A stretch of DNA of 64,000 bases, taken from assembly GCF_019578655.1 (NCBI RefSeq), contig NC_063261.1, forward strand, positions 23,353,126-23,417,125, given 5' to 3'. Shown here piece by piece: positions 1 through 18,590 of the stretch (its first letter is position 1; every line of letters starts with the position of its first letter). The notes below the pieces were generated by a model. It had not been told where the DNA came from and did not search any database. It saw nothing but the letters and a program-made list of their open reading frames with translations. Source of the DNA: Ricinus communis. Its lineage: Eukaryota; Streptophyta; Magnoliopsida; Malpighiales; Euphorbiaceae. The position numbers and the translations under genes were made by a program.

Positions 1-2600
1 TGTTCAATTAAATGATTAAATTTATTAAAAATATTCAATATAGTGTCTCTAGTCAATTTTACAGATTAAAATATCTACTTAACTTATTTTGAATAATAAA
101 TTGATTTAAATACCTTTCTTTAGAATAATATCATTTTTATTTTTTTTTATTTTTATCCATTTTTAATATTACTTTTTTAAAATTTATTTATTTCTCAAGA
201 AATTAAAAAAAGTAAACTTATTTTATTTTTCTCATTCATTCAAATAAAATTAAAAAAAAGTAAATATTATTTATTTTTTCTATTTTTTGGTACATTCATT
301 CAAAAGATAAAAATAAAATATATTCTTTTACCTTAAACCAATAAGGGAAGAAAGAGGAAAGTATTAAGTGTTCTAAAACAATAATGTTTAGAAATAAAAA
401 AAGATGAGTAAATTTCTGTTTTCAAAAATAAATAAAAATTAAAAAATTTTAATATAATATTTTTTAGTGCTAAAAGAAAATATGTTAAAGAATAAAAAAA
501 TAAAAAAGTTAACAAATAGAAAAAATTATGAGTAAGGATATATTTAGATCATTTCATATGTAAAATGAATTAAATTATTACTTTAAGTATAAAATATGTA
601 CGAGACACCATAATATATATAAATTAATAAGTTCAGACATTTGATTGAACAAAATAATAATCTAAACACTGAAATAGAAAAAATCGAAAAGTTAAGATAT
701 TAAATTTATAATTATTTCATCTAAATACAAACAGTACTAGAAAAAAAGAAAGAAGATTGGCAATCTCTTGTTTCCCACTTGTATTTGTATTTTAAAGAAA
801 AGTAATCTTAACCAACTCATATTTTTAGTTAAATTATTGTCCATCTAATATGACATATAACACTTTTATAAGACTATTCATTAATCTCAGGTTAAAATTT
901 TGATAAAAATAAAAAGAAACCAATAAAATTAAAAAAAGAAAGTGACTCCGTTTTCGATTAAAAAATTTAATTTATATAAATTTCATAAAAATATTATATA
1001 TAATATATCAAAAAATTAATTAAAAAAAATAGATGAGATATTTAGCATTTTCGTTTACTTAAAAGAATTAGCTAAGGTGGGTAGAAGGATAAATATGAGA
1101 ATGGATGGAAGTCGTAATTAAATGTGGCAAAGAAAAAGAAATCAACTCGTGTGAAGCCAGACTTTAAGGGTTTGACTTTTTACATATAAGAATGACATAA
1201 AGGTTAAATATGGGAAATTAGGAAAAAGAAAATCAAATCTTGTGAAGCCAAACTTTAGGTTTGACTTTTTAGAAAGAATGAAAAGAAGGAGACATGTTTT
1301 TCTTCGTGACTGTGATTAAATTTTTCACTTTTATTTAAAAAAAAAAAAAAAAAAGAAGAAAAAGATTCATGATTGCCATTCTTTGACCCTTCTTTATTAA
1401 TTTCTACTGCATGCTCACGTATTTAATAATATTATTTCTTGGAGATTAATCAATTTTATAATATGCATAGATCCCTTTTTCTTCTTCTTCTAGAAATTGA
1501 AAGACCTGCTACAATGTACAGAGTCACCTGTCCATTAAAGAATCACACGAGAATCATATAAATGTTTTCTTCTGTGATTTGATTTCTTGGTTTTCCTCAA
1601 CTTGATTGGTTGCATCAATTCGAATAATGCAAACATGCACAGGGATGATTATATAGCAGTGCAGGTTTTTCAAATACAAGTCAAGAGCACTGCAAATTGG
1701 TTCAAACTGTTCTTTCTTTTCTTCTACCTTTAGCAACAGTGATTCTTGAAATTGTTCTTTGTTCTTATTGAAAAAAAAAAAATTTAATTTAAAGGTCTTC
1801 TTTTAGCTGTGTTTAACCTTTTGGTTTGAAGAAACTAAAAATAAAAAAGACTTAAAAGCAAGTTGATTGAAGCTTAAAAAATGAAGGATTTTACAGGTGG
1901 GGATTGTTTTTTTAAATTGGAAATCTAGTATGGGCTGGGACTTCCTCTCTTCTTTCCAAATAATGAATTTAGTAGATTGTGTTTGGTTAAATTTACAAAA
2001 AGAAACTTTAGTTTATTTATTGATAAATTTTTAGTAGAATTATTTGTAAATGAATTTATTTATTTGGTGCGATATATAATAAATATAAAAGTTATTAAAG
2101 AGATAAGGAAAGAAATAGAGTTTTTTTTTATAATAAAAAAAAAAAGAGGAGAATGAAAATAGTAAGGATATATTTAAATTAAGAGAATTTTTATAAATAA
2201 TAAAAAAGAATATTAATCAAATTCTAAGGATTTAGTTGCAGTAGAATTTTAAATAAATTTTTAGTACCTCCAGTATAATAAAATATAAATTTACAAAAAA
2301 ATTCCATTAATTATTATAGAATTCATTTAATACCAAACACAATGTAAATCTATGAATTTCATAAAATTTCTCCATCCAAACAATGTCTAAATGTAAATTA
2401 TATAAGACAATTTATACTCACCACTGAACAATTTAGGCTTTTGGGTTTTGGGTCTAAATGTACATACATGAGACAGCTTGTATGATACTAAGGACTAACA
2501 GCTGAATAATGTAATGCATGCTTTTGGTTTGTCACATGTGTTATATACATTCTAAATTCATATTTGAACAAACCCTAGAACCCCCATTTTAGAGGTCCAG
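1..2600. other. AT-rich intergenic region without a recognised gene
   Basis: Low-complexity AT-rich DNA with poly-A/T runs (for example about 1337-1356). A less AT-rich island at about 1480-1760 has a 60-codon open frame on the minus strand. It resembles nothing I know and has no splice-supported extension, so no gene is called. The last few hundred bases probably include the 3' flank of the TPI gene on the minus strand. Confidence 0.6.
1134..1276. repeat. Imperfect tandem duplication carrying two TTTGACTTTTT blocks
   Basis: Two diverged copies lie at about 1134-1190 and 1226-1276. Both contain the string TGTGAAGCCA followed by ACTTTA and TTTGACTTTTT. TTGAC is the W-box core bound by WRKY factors, but no gene is recognised next to it, so a regulatory role is only possible. 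Confidence 0.5.
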
Positions 2601-2922
2601 TTGTAATGACCGTCTGGATAGAGCTTATTAGGTCAACCATGGAACATGAAAAATATGACATGGTTGAGCAAAAGGAACAATTTCATGCTATCATGGAAGG
2701 CAAGTAATGTAGTTTCTTCATTAGTTTACTTTAAAGGCATGAAGAAAGAAATAGTTGGATTTATTCAATATAAAACCATTTTGATGTGCAGTATATCATT
2801 ACAAAAGCCAAAAAATTTATTTCCTCCGGAAAAGTATGTCTATTATAATTATACAGGATGGATTCTATACCTCCCCAAAACATAAGCTTCAACGAGTCAC
2901 CAGCCAATACCTATTGCTGTGC

Positions 2923-7422
<4,500 letters not shown>

Positions 7423-7860
7423 TAGTGTTTCGTCTTTGCGATTACAATCTCCGATATTTCGGTTATTGCAGATAATGCTAGTGTTGCAGCTAGTTGGGCC
7501 TGCTTACTGATATTTATGAATTTTCTGTTTTTCCCTGGCTATGGATTTTGATAAAAAAGATATATAATTGGACAATTACAATTCTGGACTGGTGTATGGA
7601 GTATGCTTTTCGAGTAGGTAAGGATTTTGGAAGTGGGGCTGTTGATGGTAAATTTGTGAATTCAAATGAAGAGGTAGTTAAGGTAGTGACCTGTAAGCAT
7701 GGGTTTGGGAACGTCACATGAAGTGGGTGGTGCTTAAAGGATTGAGTCATCTTTTATGTTATTTTTATGGAAATGTGGGGATGATGAGTCATTTTTCATG
7801 CGGATCCTCTTTTTTTTTTTTTGTCAACAATTCTTTTTTTTTTTTTATCGATTCAAATAA
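7423..7860 (-). promoter_or_regulatory. Presumed 5' leader and proximal promoter of the TPI gene
   Basis: This block lies directly upstream of the TPI start codon on the minus strand and is clearly less AT-rich than the repeats beyond it. Short open frames on both strands overlap here and resemble no known protein. No convincing TATA box could be assigned. The call rests on position only. Confidence 0.4.
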
Positions 7861-7869
7861 CTTCTTTTT

Positions 7870-7894
7870 AATTAATAATAATAACAATAATAAC

Positions 7895-7924
<30 letters not shown>
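7870..7924. repeat. (AAT)n microsatellite
   Basis: An AAT repeat, interrupted by AAC near its start, runs for roughly 55 bases. It produces a poly-Asn open frame on the plus strand that is not coding. Confidence 0.9.
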
Positions 7925-7929
<5 letters not shown>

Positions 7930-8929
7930 CTTGTGAATTTCCTATATTCTTATAAACTTTAAAACAATTAGAAGTAGACGTCAATGCCTGACAATTTTTT
8001 TGTCCTCTAATTGTGGCCTTTTTTATGTAGAAAAATAATCTATATTGATTTGGTTGTCTAAGTTTTAATTTTGGATATTTTTTGGATTCATTGAAATTTA
8101 TCTAATTTTAAATAGAATTTGGTTAGAGCAATTAAGCTTGAACTTGGCTTGGTTCTAGATTTTTTTTTTTTTTTTTAAATGTAGAATATATAACAGAATT
8201 TATTAATGTTGTTAAAATTATCTCTATATATAAAAGATATATTACATATATGCAATTGCAATAATAATAGTAATAATAATATTATTAATAATAAATAGTA
8301 ACTATTCTTCAAGCCATAAATAGAGCCTTGCTAGACATGAAATAAGAAAAAAATTATATAAAAATATCTATATTTTTATAAATTTTTTATTATTTTTATT
8401 TTTACTATGTTATAATATCAAAAATATGATTTTTTTACTTTTTTTAAGAATTACGATTTTATTTTTTTTTATTGTTAAACAATTGACAATAATTGAAAAA
8501 CAATCACAAAACAACTAAAAAATAACTATATCATTAATTTAAAAAATAATATACTTTTAAAAAAATTTACATAATAAAAATAATATTTTTTATTAATTTT
8601 GAGTTAATTTTAAAAAATATTCAGAGCTAACTAGTCAATATATATATTAGAACAAGGATTTAACAGGTCTTATCAAAAATAATCACTAAGCTTCATAAAT
8701 AAATATTTGAATCCATACATTTATAAACTTTTAGCATATAATATATATGACATATCAATAATAAGATTATATATTATTTAATAAATCTTTCTTTATTTAT
8801 TATTTTCATATCAAGATTAATAGTCATGAGCATTACATGCGCAAATTATTAATTAAAATCATAACTTATATTTATATTTATATAATATTAATTTACAAGA
8901 CTAATTTTTTAATATATGTGCTTATATTT

Positions 8930-11011
8930 TGACATATGGACTAATTCTTAACACATATAATTTAAATTTATATGAAATTTTATAGTTTTTTATTAATTTA
9001 TTAATTAATAAATTATATTTTTAAATAAGTAATGATTTTAATTTTAAAAAATATATATTAATTATATTTTAATACTATATTTACTAATATACTAGTTTTC
9101 TAATTAGATAACGATTCTAATTTTAAAAGATAATATTTAAATTTTATTTATAATATTATATTCACTAATAATTTAATTTTAATTATATGATTATTTCTAA
9201 TCCTAAAAATAGTATTATCAATTATATTGATTGTATTAATTTATATAATATTAAAATTAATTTATAAATATTTTTACAATAATTTTTATATTATTATATT
9301 AAAAATATTAAAAAATATTAAAAAATAAGAAAATATTAAAAAATATTTAATTTACAGTTATTTTAAAAATATAATAAATAAATATTTAATATTAAAAATA
9401 TTGATTAATTTTACTATAAATTTGATTTTATAATTAAAGTAATAACAAAGGCTGTATAATCTACAAATAAATGATTTATATAAATATGTTTAATAAATTA
9501 GTATATAGAAAAAAAGAATTTTAAATTTTCATGATAAAAAGGAATAAGGCTTAACAAAAAATATAATGCTTTTTTCTTCTGATTTCTTATTTTTGACTTT
9601 TGTAAAAAAGTTATATTAATTTATTTGAATTCTACTTTAGTTCTATATAATGTGATATAATATTCTTATAAAATTAAAAATATATATGAAACTTTATTAA
9701 AATTCTGGTTGAATTACATTAATTATTAATAAATTCTATTATAATAGAATCTATAAAATTAAATTAATTATATATAAAAATAACATATAAATTTTTTATT
9801 TTGATATGTGTATTTATTTATACTTTTATAATTTTTCTATTAATTTATTGATTAATAAATTATAATCATAATTTAATACTGACTATAATACTAAAAATAA
9901 CATATTAATTATATTTTAATATTATATTAACTAATAAATAATTTTTTAATCAGATAACAATACTAATTTTTATTTTAAAAAATATCATATAAATTATATT
10001 TTAATATTATATTAACTAATAAATTAAATTTTTAATCAAATAATAATTTTAATTTTAGAAATTAACATCTTAAATTATATTTCTAATATTATATTCAATA
10101 ATAAATTAATATTTTAATTATATAATAAATTTTTATTTTAAAAAATAGTAATATCAATTATGTTGATAGTATTAATTCATATAATATTAAAATTAATTAA
10201 CAAATATTTTTAAAGTAATTTTATATTATTATACTAATAGAATTTAAAATTTTTTAAAAATTAAAGATGTTTAAAAATAATTAGTTTGCTATTATTTTTA
10301 AAATACTATTAATTAATATTAATGTTAAAAAATTTATTAAATTGTATCTATCAATTTAACTTTATAATCGAGATAATAATAATAACAGTCGTGCAATGCA
10401 TAGGATAAACGACTAGTATATATTAATTTATGAGATCTAAAATCTTTTTGACATGAGTATGTAATTTTTGACACATCACTTATTTGGGCACGTGGAATTC
10501 AAATTTATTTGTAATTTTATAGTTTTTTCTATTAATTTATTGATTAATAAATTATATTCCTAATTAAACACTGATTCTATTAGAAAATAATTATCTTAAA
10601 AATAATAAATTAATTATATTTTAATATTATATTAACTAATAAACTAGTTGTCCAATTAGATAATAATTTTAGTTATAGAAAATAATATTTTTAAATATTA
10701 TATTTATTAATAAATTAATTTTTTAATTGTATAATTTCTAGTTTTAGAATGTAGTAATATTAGTTATATTGATAGTATTCTTTATATAATATTAGAATTC
10801 ATTATTAAATATTTTTAAAATAATTTTTATATTATTGTATTAATAAAATTTTAAACAGAAATTAAGGCATTTAAAAATAATTAATCTGTTAGTATTTTTA
10901 AAATTATAAATTAATATTAAATATTAAAAAATTATTAAATTATATCTATAAATTAATTTTTCTAATTAAAATAACAATAACAGTTGTACAACATACAAGT
11001 GAATGACTAGT
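8930..11011 (+). mobile_element. Cluster of degraded Helitron-like AT-rich repeats
   Basis: At least three related units follow each other, starting near 8930, 9770 and 10440. Two of them end with a short degenerate palindrome followed about ten bases later by GACTAGT, at about 10387-10417 and 10981-11011. A terminal CTAGT preceded by a small hairpin is the usual 3' signature of plant Helitrons (CTRRT). No Rep/helicase coding is present, so these would be non-autonomous copies. The family assignment is inferred, and 5' ends could not be fixed. Confidence 0.35.
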
Positions 11012-11061
11012 TACTAATTAACTTTTGAGAGCATCCGATAGTATTTTATTCAGCTTAATTT

Positions 11062-11066
<5 letters not shown>

Positions 11067-11129
<63 letters not shown>
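11067..11129. repeat. (TA)n microsatellite, about 31 units
   Basis: An uninterrupted TA run of about 63 bases immediately downstream of the last Helitron-like end. Shorter TA runs occur at about 15992-16013, 17814-17844 and 25651-25686. Confidence 0.95.
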
Positions 11130-11132
<3 letters not shown>

Positions 11133-12429
11133 GCTAAGAGTTTCTGATTTTGAGAAATATATTAACTATAATCTCATTGAAACGAAGACAAATCATCAGA
11201 ACTTACCGAGATAGCCACATAAAACAACCATTCCACTAGTAAGAGGCTCATCTCAAGTCAGAGCTCCAGGAATAACCAAATTGGCTGCAAAATTCTTAGT
11301 TTATTAATCCTAGCAAAATTAACAGTTTTTTAGATTTTGTTTTGTAAGGAAAAACCTTTTCTTTTTTTATTTTCGGTAGAATAAGGTATTTTTATCTACT
11401 TCTTTTATTTAATAATTGATTGAAATTTATAAAATTTATAATTTTTATTTATAAATATAAAATTTGTATAATATAATTTCAATGAAGTGAAAATTAGTTT
11501 AAAATTTTAAATAAATAAATTTATATAAAATTAATTATAATTATAATAAATTGTAATAAAATATGTAAAAATTTTAAATGAATCTTATATTAATAAATCA
11601 ATATATTTATAATATTAAAATATATCATTCAATATTATCATTTATGTTTTACTTTTTTATATTTTTTTCAAATAAAATAAATTTTTTAATAAATTCTAAC
11701 CAAACATAATATTAAAAAATTTAATGAATTTCTAATTTTTATGACATTGATCTTTATTACTTTTTGTATTTTTTACCAATTATTTTTAATATAATAAAAT
11801 TTTACTTTTAGTTATTCTAATTTATATATTAAAATTTAAAAATTTTAATATTTTAAATAGTTTAAACTTTAGTCAGATTCTATTTTAATTCCAACTTGTT
11901 TAAGTTTATTTAAAATAACTTAATTTTAAATCATGCTCAAGATAAATTTAAATAATAATATATCCAAATATACTTGGCCTGGTTTTGCTTTTAAATAAAG
12001 CATTTTCAAATGTGCCAACACGTGATCTTTCAACTCCGACAATTTTGGTAAGTGTAAGACTTTAGTAGATTTTTTTTTTTAAATATCATAAAATTAGTAA
12101 AAAATAATTTTTCAACTGTTTAAATCTTTTCTAAAATCTATTTTTTTTTATTTTTCTTCAAATTTATAATATAGTTATTTTTAATTAACTTTTAGTTATT
12201 TTTTAATTATTTTACAAAAAATTAAGAGAAAATCAAAATCTGTAATTTTAAATTAAAAATAAATCATATTTTTAATATAGTAAAAATTAAAAAATTAAAA
12301 AAAAATTGTAAATTTGATTAAAAAAATTAGGAAATACAGATATTTTTGATATTTTTCTCAATTATTAGCTCTATCCGAAAACCCAGATAAAAACCCGAAA
12401 CCAAAACAAAAGTAATGCCAGTTGCATAA

Positions 12430-12438
12430 TTTCCCGCC
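12430..12438 (+). promoter_or_regulatory. E2F binding site upstream of PSF2
   Basis: TTTCCCGCC is a perfect match to the plant E2F consensus TTTSSCGC. It lies 118 bp upstream of the PSF2 ATG in otherwise AT-rich DNA. Established knowledge: E2F-DP/RBR controls S-phase expression of plant replication genes. Regulation of this gene by E2F is therefore a strong inference. Confidence 0.75.
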
Positions 12439-12555
12439 ATCTAGGTTTTATACCCGCTTCAATTTCGCAATTCCTTCGCGACATTTCTAATTATTCTCAA
12501 AACTAAGGGAAGTAAAATAAAGAAGCCTACATCAACTCCAGTTTAGTTGCAGAAA

Positions 12556-15333
12556 ATGGCTGGTCAATCTAACTCACAACTCTCTCTCTTTTCTCCAGAA
12601 GAGGTATCTATCTCTCTTTTGATTTAATTAAACGGCTAATCATACATAGATTCTGTAATTTAATTGATTGATTTTTGTTTCTCAGGTAGAGTTTATGGCG
12701 GAAGATGAATTAGTAGAAATTGTTCCCAATCTAAGAATGGATTCCCTCAATTTTATTTCTGTAAGTTCTCTATTTTCCCCTCTCTTTTGTATTTACAAAT
12801 TACTGATAATATTATTTTAGTTTTTTGATCAAGTGCAATGGCAGGGAGATTATGGTCCTTTTTATCCACAAATAGCTACTCAAGTACCATTATGGTTAGC
12901 TGTAGCTTTAAAGAAGCGCGGAAAGTGCACAGTTAGACCTCCTCAGTGGATGTCTATTGGTATCATTATCATTATTCTTTTGTGTATTTATGTCTCGCAA
13001 ATCAACATACTTATGATCGAAAGTCTTAACCTTGTTCTATAGTTAGAGAATTAAAGTATTAATTTATAATCTTTCTCTTCATTTTTGTCTGTGTGAATTA
13101 GAAAATTTAACCCAGGTTTTGGAAGGGGAACGAGATTCACATGCATTTGAGCCATTACCCTTTCATTATGTGGAAATCTCCAGACTTCTTTTTGACCAGT
13201 AATTACCAGACATTCTTTTTTATTCGATTCTCCATTTCTTTGCTGAGCAACATTGAATATTGACTCAAATTTCGTGTATGGCAGTGCACGCGATGACATT
13301 CCTAATGTATACATGGTGAGCTGATGATTCTCTTAATTCTTTTTTTAAGATTGTGTATCTGGTTATTGTCAGGAATTCCATACAATTCTTCATTTACAGG
13401 TGAGGTCACTTGTTGAGGACATTAGAGATGTACGATTTCATAAAGTGGAGACTAGTCTAGCAAAGTTTACTGCATCAACAGTGACGGTATGCTTTTATTG
13501 CCCTGCATGAATGCATTGACATAATTGTGTTGCCTCTTGTATGAAAGTTGTTTGAACATTTCCATCATAATATCTTGTTTTTTTTGGGAGGATGATTTCT
13601 ATGTTTAGTTAAAAAAATGAAACACGAGAACGAGTGATGGGAACTGTGCGCCTTTCTTGTTCCCATCCTTTTAGCCCCTTTTGTCATAAAAAGAATCAAA
13701 GTGATACTTTTATCCACTAAAGAGTGCATAATTCTGATTTGTTTCCAAACTAAGTTCTAACTAAGGAATTATAGAACCACTGAATCTATTTGAGATACCG
13801 GTAAATACTTCTTTGATACTTTAGGCATCAAGAGTAAAGCATTGATAGTGCATAAGCCTGTTATGAAGAGCAAGAAAGACACTGAGAATTAGGAAAAGAA
13901 ATGATTGTAATCTTACCTTGTCACTTCATACTTCAGGGTTCCGGTAAATTTACCTATCAACCAATTAAGAAAAAGTGAAGGTACCTGATTATAATCCTCC
14001 CACAAAATCTACAGATGAGGAGCATTATATGGGAAATTTCACGGTGGCCTCAAACTTATCTTTCTTTATTGTCCATAACTAGCGACCACAGTCCACAGGA
14101 TTCAAGCTGAGTAGTATTATTTCAGATTCTCAAGTTACTTTATATTTGTAAACTAAAATAGAGAATGAAAAAAAGAACTTTGTACTAGCCCAAGAAATGG
14201 AAAGGCTCAAATAACACATGAAGCAGAGAAGCCTATATGTTTGCAAGGGTTCATTTAAGACACTAGCTTTTATTAAAGTTTGCTTCGTAATATCTGGTCT
14301 TTCTGGAAGCCATTTCTTAAATGCATGACAAAGCTGCTTTCAAACCTGAATTTCTAGAAGCTAGTTATCGAAGTGATTTTACAATATCTCTGAATTTAGA
14401 TGCTTTTGATTTCTTGACTTTAGAAACTGGTATATTCTTCGGAGTAAAGTTAAAGTGAGACCTAGGAAGCTTTGCCTAGAAGGCGATTAGAAATATGCTA
14501 ATTTTTGGGGTTTGGGCAACTTTGCCTCTGAATTGCTTATAATGTAACTCGGTCTCTAAAAGTATATAAAGAAAATATAGATAGTAGGAAAAAGCTTACA
14601 TTGGAGATGGTAATTTCTGGGTGTAGCAAATTCTTGTGGACCTTTCTTCTGTATTTTACTTATAACACAATTGCAGTCTTTCCATATTACGCTGCACTTC
14701 ATTCTGTGTGTTCTTGCATTATGAGGCTTAATTAGTAGGCAGCATGAGAAGACTTTTGGGAGAGCATTTGTTTTTCCCAAATCTCTTGCCCATTGGATAT
14801 ATCTGTAGTTCAAAATCTGTTTTACTTTTGGCTTCTTTGCTAGTGATTTCTTGAATTTAATGCTGCAGTGGAAAAATATGTCAGCGATGGAAGTGAATAT
14901 AATTCGTGCATTTGCTGGGAGAGCCTTACAGGCATTCTATAAGCACGAGAATGAGCAGGTTATGGTAGATTCAGACAGAACACAAGATAGACAGCCACAA
15001 GTACCCAACGTCAGGCCAAAAGTATGTTCTTGTTTAAACACGCCTTACCTTTCTGTTTTTTCCCCTCTTCATATTTTATAGTAATACTAATAGACAAATC
15101 TAATAGTAAAACAGCAGATTATACTGAATATAGAGTTTTGTTTTCCACAAAGTCCATCATTTTTTCATGCTATGCTTATTAATTAGTGATTGGCAGGGGA
15201 CAGAAATTGTGCAATGGCATAAAGAATTTACTATCTTCTTATTTTAGGAATTTAATGTCCCGACTCAAATGGATAGTTGTTCTTCTTTTAACCACTCTTC
15301 TTTATTTTGCAGCGGAATTTGAAGCCTAGATAG
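12556..15333 (+). CDS. PSF2: DNA replication complex GINS subunit PSF2, eight exons
   Basis: PSF2 is one of four GINS subunits. GINS joins Cdc45 and MCM2-7 to form the replicative CMG helicase in the nucleus. Exons: 12556-12603, 12686-12760, 12845-12959, 13102-13198, 13285-13315, 13400-13486, 14869-15021, 15313-15333. They total 627 bp and give 208 aa, the usual plant PSF2 length. All junctions are GT-AG and in frame. Family hallmarks are the N-terminal [20 protein letters not shown], then the [20 protein letters not shown] and CTVRPPQWM segments, [31 protein letters not shown] and [10 protein letters not shown]. The last exon adds only six codons and the stop. Intron 6 is long (about 1.4 kb) and has no recognised insertion. 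An E2F site lies just upstream. Confidence 0.96.
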
Positions 15334-17808
15334 CAAATCATCATCTAATGCAGTTCCTTTCTGATCTCAATCTGAGAATGTTTCAGCAGGCTATTACATC
15401 AGGTATTTCCATTAACTTTTGGAACCCTTTCCAAAGAATCTTGTCTAATTATTATAGTGATCAACAGCAGAAATTCTCATGCTGAATGCTTTATTGTTAT
15501 TATAATGATAATATAATAATAATAATTTAATTATTTTTTGAGCATCTCGCTTTGGAGTACTACTAGATGAAACTTTTGGTATCGGTATTGTTATTACTGG
15601 AATGTTGAGCCTTATTTTTGCCAAAAATGATTCGAGAAAAATGCGGAAGTCAGCTGTGTTTTTTCTTGTCCGTCTTTCCCTCTTTTATTTATTTATTTTT
15701 TCTTTATTTCGAAGTAATGAAACTACGTTGTTGGGAATGTTCTTTTTGTTTTTATCATTAAACAATGCTAAGTATTTCAAGTAGAATTATAACAAATGCT
15801 TAAATAAACTACAAATACTTAAATAAACTAGCATCATTTCTTTTTTAATATATGTTTTTTATTTCAATTTTTTAATCTAATTCTGATCCAAGAAAGGGAT
15901 AAGGGAGGGAAGAATTATAATTGACAATTTTTTATTTTGTTGAGCAAAACATTTGCAAAAAAAAGTAAAAAAGAAGCAATTACAGCAACAAAGTATATAT
16001 ATATATATATATTTTAATATGTACGTTTAATTTTTGACATATAAAATTTCTGTTTTGACATGTGTATTTATTTTTAACTTATGAATCTATGTATAATTTT
16101 ATAGTTTTTTCTATTAATTTATTAATTTATAAATTGTATTTTTAATTAATATTAATTTTAATTTTAAAAGTATTATATTAATTATAGTTTAATATTATAT
16201 TAATTAATAAATAATTTTTTAATTATATAAATTAATTTAATTTTATAATTAAAATAATAATATCGGATAATGAGTAAATGAGTAGGTATATTTAAACCAG
16301 CAACGTCCGTATTTCCCTTGAGAAGGCCACGAGGGAGAGGCTTCCATATTGTTGGGACGCTACCAGAGTTAGACTGTGCAGAGGTTTCAAGGGCACTCTC
16401 AATTATAGCAAGTCATCAAGTTTTGTGCATTGCAAAAAGAGAAGATTGATAATACTGCATTTATCAAAGGATTAAGAAATTAATAAGGAATAAGACTCAT
16501 TACATAAATAGCTATGATAATGATTTAGTTAAGTAATTACTTTTTTTTTTTTGAATCACATCAATACTTCAAAAACTTTTATTTTTATTTTATAAATATA
16601 TAATTAATCATCACAACATTATTTAGTCAATGACATTTTCCATTATCAAGTAATGTAATAGACAATTTAACTTCTTTCTTTTTTCACGGTCATAATATTT
16701 GTGTAGACGTAATAGGTTTTGAAAAGGTAAAGTAAAAATATATTAATTGTTAAATAATTGGTGTCACTTGTATCGCAACCATAAAAGAATTAGATTTAAT
16801 GAAATTTAATAAAATGTTAAAATATTAGATAATCATATATCATAACTTATTAGTCACTAAATTTTATTATAATTAATCTTCTATGGATTATTGAGATTTC
16901 AGTATTTAATAATTTCTGCTTTAGTACTATTTTTTTTGAATAAAATATCTATAAGAAATCAAGAAAAATTTTAAAAATTTAAACTTGTATTGTTAAAAGT
17001 GAAGGAGATAGTAATATGGATAAACCGATAAAGATTTTAATTAAATCATTCAGAAAAAAAAGAAAAAAAGAAAATATTAAAAATATACAAATGTCAAAGA
17101 ATAGAAATAGTGCTATATAAGAAAAAAAAAATTATATTAAAATATGATAAAAAATATATCAAAATGCATAGAAATGACTTTAGAAAATATATAAAAAATA
17201 CATTTAGAAAAGAGAAAACATCCTTTAAAATACTTTTTTTATATAGAGAATATTGATTTGAATTTAACTAACCTAACATAGAAAAAGCAAAAAAAAAAAA
17301 AGGATAAAGATAAATTTACCTATTCATAGAAAATAAATTCATAATAATCATAAGAATAATGAAGAAATTGAATTGAAAAAGATGGCGGTAGCTTGTGAAT
17401 AAAATAAGATAAAATAAAATAAATAGCAAATAGAGAAAAATTAATAAATGAAATATGAAAATTAAGAGTTTTTTTTAGAAATAGGAGAATATGAGTTAAA
17501 AAAAAAATCTATAAGATATATATAAAAAATGCTAAGTTTTCCCATGAGGTTCTATGTGGCAAAATATTATGAAATCATATCATAGTATTTTTCAATGAGA
17601 AAATAACATATATTTATAAAAATATTAACTTATAAATATTTATAAAAGAATTAATGTGATATTAAATAATGCTAATAATGAATATGGTATTTTTGATTTA
17701 TTTAAATATAAGATTATTATATTCTTAAAATAATTATAATACGTATAATAATTAGTAAAGGTAAAACATATTAATAATAAATGTTATTATCTTTCTAATA
17801 AAACATAT

Positions 17809-17856
<48 letters not shown>

Positions 17857-18590
17857 AACTAATAAAATAGTAAAAGAATAGGAATTTCATTTGGAACATA
17901 AAAATAGTTAAAAAAATTTATGACATATATATAGGAAATGTTCAAAAAAAGTTATGACATATATAGATTGATAGGTCTACTCAAATAGCATTTTAGAGTA
18001 TTTCTTGGAAGCTCTTAAATTATATTCGTTACTATAGGGAGTATATCAAAAAATTAGGACTCGGAGAGACTTTCTAGTTCTTTTTTTTTCACTAAAATAT
18101 TTTAAGAGTCACATTTTTTCTCTTTAAAGTTTAAAGAGAAAGAACTTTAACAAATACTTTCTTTTCATGCATTCTAGAAATTTTCTTTCAAAAAAATGAA
18201 AAAAAGAAGTCTTATAGCTATGAGTTTTAACTTGTTCCAATTTTTAGATTTTATAATTTAATTATTAAATTATTAAAATTTATTTAATTTGGAAACGAGA
18301 AAAAGAATAAAAAGTCATTTTGACTTATTTTTCAACTTTTAGTAAAAGCACTAGAATACTTTTATATTTAACTGGATTAATTAATTTGATATTAAAACTA
18401 AAAAATTCAACCCAAACCAAACTAAATATGGAACTAATATGTTTAGTTTCACAATTTCATTTAAATAAATAATGCTCACGCGTAGATAAAATTATAGAAT
18501 CAATACATATAATAAAAAGTCTTGGTGTTGTCTATTTGTACATGAATTAGAAAATCTAAAGTAAGCAAAGATGCATTGCCACTGATTTGT
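15334..18590. other. PSF2 3' flank and AT-rich intergenic region
   Basis: The first few hundred bases are probably PSF2 3' UTR. The rest is AT-rich repeat DNA: a diverged copy of the 9-11 kb repeat at about 16040-16290, a TA run at 15992-16013, and another at about 17814-17844. A somewhat GC-richer scrap at about 16300-16450 was not recognised. No gene was found. Confidence 0.6.

Larger units (their letters stand above)
7930..12360. other. Very AT-rich repeat-filled intergenic region
   Basis: About 4.4 kb of AT-rich DNA with no coding potential. It separates the divergently transcribed TPI and PSF2 genes. Related blocks recur, for example around 8975, 9830 and 10515, each carrying variants of TTATTGATTAATAAATTATA. 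A diverged copy occurs near 16095. See the separate entries for the Helitron-like block and the TA microsatellite. Confidence 0.7.

Noticed and set aside
7718..7936. 72-codon frame ending in poly-Asn
   Set aside because: Produced by the AAT microsatellite and T runs.
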